Source: Catonia carolina (lineage: Eukaryota > Arthropoda > Insecta > Hemiptera > Achilidae). From it: a stretch of DNA of 64,000 nucleotides. The translations under genes were made by a program, and so were the position numbers. Every line of letters starts with the position of its first letter. The stretch's first letter is position 1. The DNA is taken from NCBI GenBank assembly GCA_035578175.1, contig JAQMRL010000003.1:87398469-87462468 (forward strand), read 5' to 3'. This document shows positions 9,837 through 19,888 of this stretch, one piece after another. Below the pieces are notes generated by a model, which was not told the origin of the DNA, searched no databases, and saw only the letters and a program-made list of their open reading frames with translations.

Positions 9837-11160
9837 CTGTTAGCGATGTACAAATAAAGAAATATTCAGTATATATATCATTAGGATTGTTTTTTTAATT
9901 ATCATCCTTACAATCCTGATCTAGCATGGTTTATTTTATTATCAAATTCTTTTTATTCCCACATTTTTGTTAATAATCGTATCCTGGAGACTCCAAAAAG
10001 GAATATAGGATATCACGATTTAAATAGATAAGTCTAACTATTAACTCTTATGTTAAATTTTTACTTTCTCTTGTCCTGTGTGAGTATACTGGGAAGGAAA
10101 CTGTTTTCATGTAGGTATTTTGAAATTGAAGTTTCATCAGAAGTACCAAAAAAAAAAACAACAGGTTTTTAGAATTTTCAGAATTTATTTCGATTGAAAG
10201 AATTTGGAATTTCTATTTTGAAAGTAGATTGTGAAAAGAATATCTATTTTATTTTAGATGATGTTATTGCATTAAGTATGGAAATCAACAAGCAACTATG
10301 TTTGGGAAATTTAAAAACCTTTGTCTCAGGAACCCTCAATTGTTAATCTCTGTGACTATTTAATTAATAATCCAAATGATAATTTGTGATTTAATGAAGG
10401 ATAGTGATGAGGTAATAGGAATTGAAAGTACGAACATGTTTTAACGTTGCTTTAATTTTCTTCTTATTTATTTCTACTTTAATGTTTCAGTGAACTCAAC
10501 ATCATCACGGTATAAACTATTAAAATTAGACCTGATAATGAAAATATTTTAAAATGTAACACAACTAGAATAAAATTGTGGTTTCAACAATGGTGTATTC
10601 AGATAAATCCACTTACTTGGAACGCTCATGTAGAAATTAAACGGAAAGCTTTAGTTGACAGATGAAAATTATATTACTTTTAGTTTATAAAAGGCCAAAA
10701 TTGTCACTGGATGCATGTCTGCCAAATTTATGGAACTGCTGTATACTGGGAATTACATCTGTAATTTCAAAATTCTTACGAAAAATTACAAATGCTCCAG
10801 TTAACATTACCAAAATTTTATTTACAAAATTCTGTACATTGACAACTCACTTCGTAAAATTTACATAAGATTCTGTAAGACATTATCTTACCATAGCAAC
10901 AAACTTGTACGCGACCTACACTTACCATACCTTTCCAAAAATCTTTCCAGATGTCTACGCCGACGATAGACTAGGAACACCATTTTGTAATAAGTAATTT
11001 CTGATAGCACAATACACACAATTATGTAAACTGTTTACAGAAAATTTACAGTTGGAGTTCACTATTGAGTGGTGACCTCTTCTAAGTCTTTAAGCACATT
11101 TAATCTCATTTCATAATCCTATTCACTCATTGTTCTTATGTACAGTTTTGAATTTTTCTA
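9837..11160. other. intergenic, no gene recognised
   Basis: Sequence between the annexin 3' end and repeats upstream of NOP53. At 10061-10140 it carries a fragment of the dominant repeat family (TTACTTTCTCTTG, then GGAAGGAAACTGTTTTCATG). Otherwise nothing is recognised. Confidence 0.4.
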
Positions 11161-11179
11161 ATAAAGTCAAAAAAAGAAG

Positions 11180-11395
11180 TTTGTTTCAGTATCTCTTTAG
11201 TCATTGTACAAAATTGTTCAATTATTAGAATTGGTGTAACTGGCAGCAGTCAGTATTACTTTTCAATTTCATTTGGTTTGTTCGTATCAGATGTCCTGTT
11301 TCTTTTCATTTATATGGAAACTCATATTAATTTATCAATTTTATTTTTATTATTGCACAGTTCTATAATATTGAAATTTTTGTCTCTGCGGTGGC
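11180..11395 (-). mobile_element. Penelope-like element fragment
   Basis: Aligns by eye over ~200 bp with the 3' coding part of the Penelope copy at 5120-5370: shared GGCAGCAGTCAGTATTAC-like, ATGTCCTGTTTC and GGAAACTCATATT blocks in the same order. No usable frame remains. Confidence 0.5.
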
Positions 11396-11959
11396 TCTTC
11401 CCTTTGAAAATAGGTGAAGAGTTGCAAAAAACCGAGAAATACTAGTATACTAACAAGTATTCGCGAGACTCCCAAGAATAAAAAATGTAGAATACACGTA
11501 CAAAACAACTGTGTGACTCCACAAATACAAAACAACTAACAAACACAAACTTGAAGGTTGCAGGTGCAGCAGACTGATCGACCCGCTGCAATCTCTTCAC
11601 TATTTGGGGACGAGTGGGAAGAGCTAGACGTATATTTGCTCCTCACATCTCCTTTGTCATGGCAACATGCTTGCTTTAAAAGAGAAGCAGTGGCCTCCCG
11701 TCAAACTCTTCATTTTGGTGTTTATTACATACATATATAAAGCCATTACAAAGGCTATGTAAAACATTAGAAAGAACTCTATAAGCAGGCACAATAATTT
11801 TATGTACTTTTTTACTCTACATTTCTTCAAAAAAATAATTATAACAGAAATTATACTTTGTGAGAAAAATAAATCTTGATACTATCCAGAAAATAAGTGA
11901 AGAGACTCTTCACCTGCCGCTGGTTTTGTCTATCTTACCAGACTCATTGTTTTGTTTTT
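11396..11959. other. no gene recognised
   Basis: Contains the motif AGGTGAAGAGT near 11415 and its reverse complement near 11905, which could be ends of a decayed TIR element, but the match is too short to name it. Confidence 0.25.
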
Positions 11960-12278
11960 TACTTTCTCTTGCCTATATGAATATGTAGGAAGGAAAGTAT
12001 TGTTTTCATGTCGATTTTTCGAAATCGAGTTTTCACCGGATCTATACGTTTTCAGACCCCCTGAACCCAAAAAACATGTTTTTAGCGATTGGTCTGTGTG
12101 TGTGTGTGTATACAGAATATCTCAAGAATGGAACATCGTACGAACTTGAAACTTGAAATAAGGTTATGTTTTTGAGGTTAGTGTTTTGTTTATTTCTAAT
12201 ATTTTATTAATAATGTTAGGTTTATTATTAATTATTTGCATTGGCAAGAGAAAGTTGTGTGAGTGTTTCACACCATAT
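11960..12278 (-). mobile_element. DINE-1/Helentron-like repeat, short deleted copy
   Basis: Has both ends of the dominant family: TACTTTCTCTTGCC with the hairpin stem-loop at the left, the (TG)n tract near 12100, and GGCAAGAGAAAGTTGTGTGA with the GTGTGA/TTCACAC hairpin at the right. The ~600-bp core between the microsatellite and TAAGGTTATGTTTTTGAGG is deleted. Canonical orientation is minus. Confidence 0.8.
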
Positions 12279-12323
12279 TTTATTTTTTATTAAAATTACG
12301 ACTACCTAGTCAATAAAAAAAAA

Positions 12324-13240
12324 TCTGGTGTGAAACACTCACACAACTTTCTCTTGCCAATGCAAATAATTAACAATAAACCTAACATTAGTAATAAACA
12401 AAACAAGTAACCTCAAAAAACATAACCTTATTTTAATCATATATGAAAAACTCAAAATGAAAATCAACCTCAGTTTAGCTTAAAAATACGGAAAATTGCC
12501 CTTTCACCCTAAACTAGGCACTGTACAAAAAAATGCTCTGAATAAAAGTTGTAGATCTTTTAATTCCCTATACATTTTTTTATATACATTTTTGTCATAA
12601 AATGCATACTAAGTTTTAAGAAATTTTTTAAAAAAATCGATTTTTCTCACGTTTTCATGAGAAAAAAACAGAAAATTGCTAATTACCGCTAAATTAAACG
12701 TTAAACAAAAAAATAATTGAAATAAAAGTTGTAGGTTTTTAAATTCTCTACATGTTTTATTCCATAAATTTTTGCGCTAAATTCATATTAAAGCCGTAAT
12801 CTTGAAAAAACAATTTTTTACGTAAAAATAGCCTCACCGAGAATTTCAGCAAACATGGCACCTACCCTATCTTGTAGAGCATAAACAATTTAGTAAATGA
12901 GGGGATTTAAAAAAAAATCGTACGACCAGTTTTTGAGAAAATCGCAAAAAAGTGAAAAGTTACACGAATAAACTACTACTTCCGGTTGACCGATTTTAAT
13001 GAAAATGTTCAAGTCGGGTCCGGTAGTAGTATGCAACTTAAGTTTCAAGTTCGTACGATGTTCCGTTCATGAGGTATTCTGTTCACACACACACACACAC
13101 ACACAGACCAATCGCTAAAAACATGTTTTTTGGATTCAGGGGGTCTGAAAACGTGTAGATCTGGTGAAAACTCGATTTTGAAAAATCAACATGAAAACAA
13201 TACTTTCCTTCCTATATATTCATATAGGCAAGAGAAAGTA
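12324..13240 (+). mobile_element. DINE-1/Helentron-like repeat, full copy
   Basis: Starts TCTGGTGTGAAACACTCACA and ends GGCAAGAGAAAGTA, with the (CA)n tract at 13086-13105 followed by GACCAATCGCTAAAAACATG. This is the best complete copy in the canonical direction. The 3' part folds as CCTATAT-ATTC-ATATAGG ~12 bases before the end. No coding capacity. It faces the short copy to its left, forming an inverted pair. Confidence 0.85.
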
Positions 13241-13483
13241 AAAATCACTTCAGGTAAACCAAGCAAACAAACTTTATGAATTACATAAATATTAGTTGTA
13301 TAAAAGAGTACAGAAATTTAATTTCTAAAATATATTTTGTATTAATAAAATGTTTATTCAGTGAAAATTGTGTGTACTTATTGTTTGTTTTAATAGCAGA
13401 TTCCCTGTTCATCATTGTAGAAAGTTTTATTGAGTGGAGGGTTAAGGTAGTGTTCATTAATTTCCGTTTAAATCTTGCTGTTT

Positions 13484-14335
13484 AACAGCTGATTTTTGGA
13501 GATGTAGGTTCCTGGTTCAAATCCTAGTAAAGGTAGTTAATTTTATATGGGTTTGAATACTAGACAGTGGTTAATGGTGGATGATTGGGGTTCAATTAAC
13601 TATACTCTCTCAGGAATGGTCGGCCTGGGTTTGTAAAGGGTGTTTTTTTAGAGGTATAGAACTTTAAAATGAAATAAAACACAGAATAATTGAACAATTG
13701 ATGTGAAATTGGTTTTATTTTAAAGATAATTATTTGCCATTTTTATTTTAAAATAATTTCCGGCATGTGGCCGCCGCGGCTGGCTCGGACGTGGTCCAAT
13801 CGAGACGTCCAATTTGTGACCACTTTTTGCAGCATTTGGGCCCCGTATATGGATGGACTCATTTGGGTCTTCCTCAATGCTACGCTCTACAGCAGCAATA
13901 GCTTCTTCAGTACGCACTGTAAGACGTCTCAAAGGATGTGTGTTGTCATTCAGAGTAAATGTTGACCTAAAACGTTTCATTGTTGAGCGAATTATTTGCT
14001 CTGATGGACAATTATGTTGATCATAAAACAGACGTAGTGCGCGATAAGTTTCACGAACTGAACATGATTTTCAAAATAAATCTGCACAATTTGCAAGCGT
14101 TATTCAGGTGTCAGTCTATTCATTATAAAATGGCAAACCAAACTGAACATAAATTACAAAACAGTTTTCAAAATGGCAACCATGGAAATCAGTACTGCCA
14201 ACTTAAAGTTCTATACCTCTAAAAAAAACACCTGTTACAAGACTACACATCATCCTCATCTCATTGGGTCGTGGGGTTGCTTATTGTTCTGAATTGAACA
14301 GATTGCAACATACACATATCAGAGATAAAAAAGTT
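13484..14335 (+). repeat. SINE-like repeat S1 (5'-truncated), interrupted by a mariner
   Basis: Left part: B box GGTTCAAATCC and AGTAAAGGTAGTT, then TTCAATTAACTATACTCTCTC. Right part: CAAGACTACACATCATCCTC to about 14335. The second copy at 54437-56030 has the same order, and there the two halves meet directly, so this copy is one repeat split by the element at 13636-14235. The A box is missing here. Confidence 0.7.
13636..14235 (-). mobile_element. short Tc1/mariner-type element with proven insertion site
   Basis: Ends are inverted repeats sharing TTAGAGGTATAGAACTTTAA after a GGTGTTTTT-like start, with TA on both sides. 600 bp. The minus strand keeps ~85 codons of the N-terminal DNA-binding part (VRTEEAIAAVERSIEEDPNE) at 13720-13980; the catalytic domain is gone. 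The empty target TTTGTACAAGAC is preserved in the other S1 copy at about 55920. Confidence 0.88.
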
Positions 14336-14496
14336 GTATTGAGAGTTATTCAGAGAACCATAAAGAATGCACTTTATATTATTTGTTTTCAAGAGATTTA
14401 AATGGAATTTTCCTGTCCTGCTCCAAAAACTGATGTGTTTCAACTAGTGTGATTGTTCAAAAAGTGACCAGATCTTGATTTTTGGTAAGCATGGTT

Positions 14497-14605
14497 TTAC
14501 CGCTCAGTGAGCAAAGCAATGGTAAAGCACCTCACTCCTCGTTTTACTTAATAAAGCTTCTAGAGGTTGAAACTACCTGAGTACAGCTACCGCTCTCTAT
14601 AGGAT
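14497..14605 (+). repeat. R2 interspersed repeat, fragment
   Basis: Matches the end of the R2 family: CTCAGTGAGCAAAGCAATGG, CACCTCACTCCTCG, TTTACTTAATAAAGC, then a degenerate AGAGGTTGAAAC where other copies have AGAGGTTCAAACC. Confidence 0.55.
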
Positions 14606-15164
14606 ATTTTTTTAAACCATCTTAATATATGCAACGCTCTGTAAGGGGTATGATTAAAACCATTTTAAACACAGGTAAAAAAATACAGGTTGACTTACAA
14701 GCCAACTGTACAACGTGATTATTAGACAACCTCAGTAGAGTTTGGCACCCCAACTTCTTTTTGAATACCATACCACTAAGGTTGAAGCAGGAACAAACCA
14801 GGAGGCCTAATCTGTATTGCTTATTATGATGATTGCGCAAAACAGAAAGAAAGAACTAAATATCTTAAGCGTATTAAATTGACAATTTACTGGCGGTATT
14901 GATGCAAGCTGTACGATGTAAAAAAATTAAAACTGATACCATATTAAAACGTATTTTGATTTATGTCAAAACTGTTTGATTGGATCGTTTTTTGCGTTTA
15001 TGTTAGGTATTGCTGTGTTATATAATTATTTGTTGTTTTTGTTATTGGAAATTTAGGGGCGGGTCTTATGCATGCCTACTACACGGTGTGTAAATTTTTA
15101 CATAGTGAATAATCTCTAAAAAAAAATCATAATCATTAAATATGGGCACCACATTCCTTGTATA

Positions 15165-15435
15165 ATCTCACGCCGAAATCTGTCACTGGATCGAGTCACG
15201 TTCGCAATATTCCTGGCATTTATTATCTCATTTACTACTTGTACTTTAAAAAAAATTGTACATTTCACGCCGAAATCTGTCACTTGGTCGATTCACATTC
15301 CCGCCATTCCTTATTCATTCCACTCATTTACTAGTTGTGCTTAAAAAATTGTACAGTTGTAAATAAAAATTAAATTGAAGCAAAAAAATAATAAAAATTG
15401 TACAGATGTAAATAAAAATAATGTTGAAGCCAAAA
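15165..15435. repeat. tandem duplications upstream of NOP53
   Basis: A ~95-bp unit beginning CTCACGCCGAAATCTGTCAC is repeated imperfectly at about 15168 and 15265. A second unit, AAAATTGTACAG(T/A)TGTAAATAAAAA, repeats at about 15346 and 15394. They end ~240 bp before the NOP53 start codon and may overlap its promoter. Confidence 0.65.
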
Positions 15436-15673
15436 TAGAAGAAAAAAAAGAGAAGAACTATTACTTAAAACTGAGCCTTCTGCGTCCCAGTGAGCGCTAG
15501 TATCGTGTTTTTTAGACATTCTGCTGCCAGTAAGATTGAACGTCATCCATGTTTCGAAACCTTCGCAACTGTGGAATATCACCTCTTTGTTTAAACCTAA
15601 CCTCAATTTGTGCATGCTTTTGAGCACTGACATGTGTTTATGTAAGGTAGTCTTGTTTACCATAGTTTAAAAT

Positions 15674-15801
15674 ATGGCATCAAAGGACAGAGCTCCAAAG
15701 AAAAGTAAATTTTCAAAAAAGAGCAAGAAAACTTGGAGAGTTACTGATATAAAAGATGTAGAAGACTTTTATGAAAATAAACTTCTAGAAGAAAGACTTG
15801 G
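15674..15801 (+). CDS. NOP53: NOP53 ribosome biogenesis protein, exon 1
   Basis: NOP53 (human GLTSCR2) is a nucleolar protein of the pre-60S particle that recruits the Mtr4/exosome machinery for 5.8S rRNA maturation. The seven exons here join in frame, every junction with GT/AG, into 446 residues (human protein 478). This exon gives residues 1-43: a lysine-rich start (APKKSKFSKKSKKTW) and then DIKDVEDFYENKLLEERLG, matching the conserved WR-x2-D-x2-DVEDF block. The ATG at 15674 follows ATAA-poor 5' sequence with no upstream in-frame extension that looks coding. The donor is G|GTAAGA at 15802, phase 2. The gene spans 30 kb because its introns are filled with transposons. Confidence 0.93.
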
Positions 15802-16798
15802 GTAAGAAATGACTGTTGATTCTTATTAACCTTTACCTAACATGTTAATTTTCATATTTGCGTTCGCCACTTTTAATTTTATTATTTTCGAGAATGCTGC
15901 TGTTTCTTTCTCTCATTTTTATTGGTAAGCAAATTATCCTTTACGTACCGTCGTGCAATCGTCATAAATTTACCTATTATGCACGGCAGCTTAAAAAATC
16001 TGTAATTAAGAAGAAAATTGTATTTATTTTGTAGTTTTATTCTTACATACGACATATTTTATGAATACGTATCCAGTACCTACAAAAATTTAGTCCAATG
16101 CTAAATACAAAAATAAATTAGGCTTAATAGTGTGTGATAGACATTGTATTTAATTATATTAAAAATTAACACCACAAAATATCCCTTATGTGGAAACTGC
16201 AGTGCCAAAGTTTTGATTAATTTTCACAGCAATATATCTTTTACTATTTTATGTCTTAGGGTTGATTTCCAAGGCAGTTGATGCCTGATAAACAAACAAA
16301 TAAATATGTGTATTTATGCTAGCGCACTGAAGACATATTGCTCAGGAAATTACTGCTTTTATAATATGATATTTCAAATTTTCCATTTCTTTAATCCACC
16401 GATATATCGTGATGCTTTGAAAACACCCAAATAATGGTTTTATTTTTAAAATTTGTAGATAATAATACATTTTTGTACATCCATAGACCAATGTCTTCAG
16501 AGTTCTGCATCTTTTAGTTTATTCCGTATGCTCTAGGTATACACAACAATATTGAAAAATCAAAGTGAATAATATACAAAAAATTTAAAAAATATTCAAA
16601 CAAATTCATATCATGCTTATCGGGGGGTGAACTATTTTTTGATTACACTTAAATGTATTCTAGTGCACTGAATAACATGAACACCCTTCTGGCAACTAAA
16701 TTTGAAGGCACTGTAATAGTTAACCCTATAAAAGAAGTGGGAAGGGAGGAAACCATACCTCAGAGCTACCTGCTGTGTCTGAGGCACTACTGTATATA
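15802..16798. other. NOP53 intron 1, left part
   Basis: Intronic, AT-rich, no element recognised before the TIR element at 16799. Confidence 0.5.
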
Positions 16799-17156
16799 CC
16801 ATCTACTGTAAGAGTACTCTGCGTGAGGCAAGCGCTGATAGGTTATAAACGAAAGTTTTACACTAGTTGGCTAGTATCTACCTACCTCTCCCCCAGACAA
16901 TCAATTATCTTGCATTACGTTCCATCATAAAAATATATCCACATCCAGCTAAAATTAAAATTATCCTTTAAGCGTTTTCAATTATACCGTTCAGATTGCT
17001 TGTAATTATTGTAGTTTCATAAAGACTCCTTAATTCAAAAATAAATCTTTATAATGCATCCTGCAGTTTGAAATATTTCTATTTCATATAATGAATTAAT
17101 ATAATAATTTCACCAACCTTCTCTTTAAACTGCGTCACCTTTATTTCATTCCTACC

Positions 17157-17200
17157 TACACGTGTTTCGGTGGATCCACCATCATCAGAGTAAATGAAAA
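17157..17200 (-). ncRNA. hammerhead-ribozyme-like motif (minus strand)
   Basis: On the minus strand: CTGATGA (17182-17188), one extra T, a 12-base self-complementary stem II GGTGGATCCACC, then GAAA, and ACACGTGT forming a minimal stem III before the A at the cleavage position. Flanking bases TTTACT and GGTAGG can form a 6-bp stem I with wobbles. This is the arrangement of the minimal type I hammerheads described in Penelope-like elements. Activity is inferred, not shown. Confidence 0.7.
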
Positions 17201-17218
17201 ATTGAAACTAAAAATTTT

Positions 17219-17432
17219 TTTCATTTATTTAAAATTTACAGAAGATGATACATCTTCAGTCACTTGTATAAAATGAGTTTATACAAGTGACTGAAGATGT
17301 ATCATCTTCTGTAAATTTTAAATAAATGAAAAAAATTTACAGAAGATGATACATCTTCAGTCACTTGTATAAACTCATTTTATACAAGTGACTGAAGATG
17401 TATCATCTTCTGTAAATTTTAAATAAATGAAA
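17219..17432. repeat. array of four alternately inverted ~47-bp units
   Basis: The unit ACAGAAGATGATACATCTTC plus AGTCACTTGTATAAA occurs twice forward and twice reversed (about 17232, 17278, 17337, 17384). Each unit itself contains GAAGATG-ATA-CATCTTC, so hairpins are nested in hairpins at the centre of the insertion. Confidence 0.85.
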
Positions 17433-17456
17433 AAAAATTTTAGTTTCAATTTTTCA

Positions 17457-17500
17457 TTTACTCTGATGATGGTGGATCCACCGAAACACGTATAGGTAGG
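17457..17500 (+). ncRNA. hammerhead-ribozyme-like motif (plus strand)
   Basis: CTGATGA at 17463-17469, T, stem II GGTGGATCCACC, GAAA at 17483-17486, then CACGTATAGG. It mirrors the minus-strand motif, but one stem III base is changed (ACGTAT for ACGTGT), which weakens that stem. Confidence 0.6.
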
Positions 17501-18360
17501 AATGAAATAAAGGTGACGCAGTTTAAAGAGAAGGTTGGTGAAATTATTATATTAATTCATTATATGAAATAGACTCCTTAATTAATTATTTTAACTATTA
17601 CATTTGCAAAATAATTTTTTTCTACTTATTAATGTTTACCGCTTTTATTTTTCAAAAACTCAACACATTCAATATCACACATCTTATCAAAACACAGCTT
17701 ATTAAACTTTTCAACTTCAGTCTACGAAGAAAATTGAAACGAACCGATACAATTCCAAAATATAACTGATAAAACTAAAAATGAGTTAAACACAGGCAAG
17801 TGCAACAGTTGTATTAAAATAGTCAGAGACATCACTTATTTTAATGATATGAAATAAACAATCTGAAATGAATACCAACGAATCACTGGAATTGTCTACT
17901 CTCCTGTTAAAATTCAAGCACATTAGTTTTATATTACTAGTGACCAAAAATAAAATGAAACTGAATCTATAATAAAAACCTATTAATCATAAATAATAAT
18001 GTAATAGTAGTAAATAATGTAACGAAAAATAACAATGTAAGAGTAACAATAGTAATATTTCAGTTATTAATGGTAAACTAATGTTCGATTTATAACACAT
18101 TTTCTAACATATGAATTGAACATGTTTTTATTATACTAAGCTTAGAGCGAATCAGTGTTGTATGGAATTTTGTTTTTGATCATGCTGTGTGTATTTTTAA
18201 TTAATGCGCATGCGCACTTGTGTTGCTAGTTGCCTACGTCGAAGTACTCTTAGCATAGACAGACTATAGTTAAAGGTTAAAATAAATATTGTTGAGGTAT
18301 GGTGTGTTAACTTTGCAATGGATTTCTTTTTCACGTTTTTATTATATAATGTAAAAATTT

Positions 18361-18475
18361 TGAATGTATAGGAAGGAAAGTATTGTTTGCATGTAGATTT
18401 TCCGAAATTGAGTTTTCACCAGATCTACACGTTTTCAGACCCCCTGAACCCAAAAAAACATGTTTTTAGCGATTG

Positions 18476-18514
<39 letters not shown>

Positions 18515-19286
18515 CAGAATATCTCATGAACGGAACATTGTACGAACTTGAAACTTAAGTTACATATCACTACAGGACCCGACATGAAAATTTTCATCAA
18601 AATCGGTCAACCGGAAGTAGTAGTTTATTCGTGTAATTTTTGCGATTTTCTCAAAAACTGGTTCTACGGTTTTTTTAAAAAATCGCCTGGTTTACTAAAC
18701 TTTTTATGCCCTACAATACAGGGCGTCCTGTTTGCTGAAATTCTTAGCGAGGCTGTTTTTACGTAAAAAAATTGTCTTTTTAAGATTGCAGCTTTATTAT
18801 GCATTTTACTGCAAAAATGTATATAATAAAAGTTGTAGAGAATTTTAAATTCTACAACTAAACATTTTTCTACAACAAACATTTTTTTGTATAACGCTAA
18901 GTTTAGCGGTAAATAGCGATTTTCTGGCTTTTTCTCACGAAAACGTGTGAAAAATCGATTTTTTTAAGATTTTGACCTTAGTATGCCTTTTTACGACAAA
19001 AGTGTATATAATTAAATTTATAGGACATTAAAAGATCTACAACTTTTATTCAAAGCATTTTTTTGTACAGTGCCTAGTAAAGCGTGAAAGAGCGATTTTC
19101 CGTATTTTTAGGGCAAACTGAGGTTGATTTTTATTTTGCGTCTTTCAGTCATGATTAAAATAAGGTTATGTTTTCGAGGTTAGGTTTCTGTTTATTTCTA
19201 ATGTTTTTATGACGAATGTTACGTTTTATTGTTAATTATTTGCATTGGCAAGAGAAAGTCGTCTGAGTGTTTCACACCAGATTTTT
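18361..19286 (-). mobile_element. DINE-1/Helentron-like repeat
   Basis: Collinear with the family consensus: GGAAGGAAAGTATTGTTT, the (TG)n at 18480-18506, the core, then GGCAAGAGAAAGTCGTCTGA and CACACCAGA at the end. The first ~20 bases with the TATAGG hairpin are degraded. It ends only 60 bp before NOP53 exon 2. Confidence 0.82.
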
Positions 19287-19345
19287 GTACACGGTTTTTT
19301 CCTCTGTAATATTTATCAAGTCAATCTTTATTGTGTGTTTTTCAG

Positions 19346-19525
19346 AGGTCCGTTTTCAGAGAAACCAGATAAAGAATTATTTTTTGTGGAAAAGGTACCA
19401 GTTGAAAAGAAACCTGTGGTCAGATTGACTAAAGAAGAAAGAAAAAGGAAAGCTCGAGAAACACCTCCTACTTGTTTTAATGCTTTGGAAAACAGTTCAA
19501 AAGTTCCAGATCCTATAATAAAACG
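19346..19525 (+). CDS. NOP53: NOP53 exon 2 (exosome-adaptor motif)
   Basis: Residues 43-103. After GGPFSEKPDKE comes LFFVE (residues 54-58), at the place of the arch-interaction motif by which Nop53 binds the Mtr4 helicase; the family has LFxVD, so the last Asp is Glu here. The exon continues VRLTKEERKRKAR and CFNALENSSKVPDP, the conserved SKVPAP-like block. Acceptor TGTTTTTCAG, donor GTATGA, phase 2 at both ends. Confidence 0.93.
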
Positions 19526-19693
19526 GTATGAACTAAAATTATTATAATGGTACAGTGTAGGAATATTTTAGTTAACATTATTTTACGTCCATTTCTTTCA
19601 CCAATCATGTCTTCTTTAATTTTGAGAACCCATTTGCTGCTGGGTATATTGTTTATGTTGTTATGATTTTATCCAACAATAGTTACGTATTAT

Positions 19694-19828
19694 TACTTTC
19701 TCTTGCCTATATGAATATATAGGAAGGAAAGTATGGTTTTTATGTCGATTTTTCGAAATTGAGGTTTCACCGGATCTACACGTTTTCAGACCCCCTGAAC
19801 CCAAAAAACATGTTTTTAGCTATTGGTC

Positions 19829-19888
<60 letters not shown>

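Larger units (their letters stand above)
17036..17570. mobile_element. palindromic Penelope-derived insertion with 13-bp duplication
   Basis: The 13-mer AGACTCCTTAATT lies at 17023-17035 and 17571-17583; the homologous site in copy B (about 28378) has it once. The insert carries the terminal arms of the Penelope copy at 4958 in inverted orientation, so the two halves are near-complementary, plus an end tail (ATAATGCATCCTGCAGTTTG) shared with that copy. No coding sequence. Each arm has a hammerhead-like motif. Confidence 0.85.
16799..18262. mobile_element. TIR element family T4, copy A, with nested Penelope piece
   Basis: Left end CCATCTACTGTAAGAGTACT; the right end, reverse-complemented, reads CTGTCTATGCTAAGAGTACT. 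The second copy at 28188-29074 is collinear with it outside the nested insertion. No transposase is visible. Net length is about 0.9 kb after subtracting the 535-bp insertion and its duplication. Confidence 0.7.

Noticed and set aside
17219..17432. CRISPR-like array
   Set aside because: Units alternate in orientation, lack unique spacers and lie in a eukaryotic transposon.
18548..18882. Open frames inside DINE-like copies (also near 20035, 40273, 47135)
   Set aside because: They lie at the same place in several copies on either strand and are disrupted in most; the family has no coding signature.
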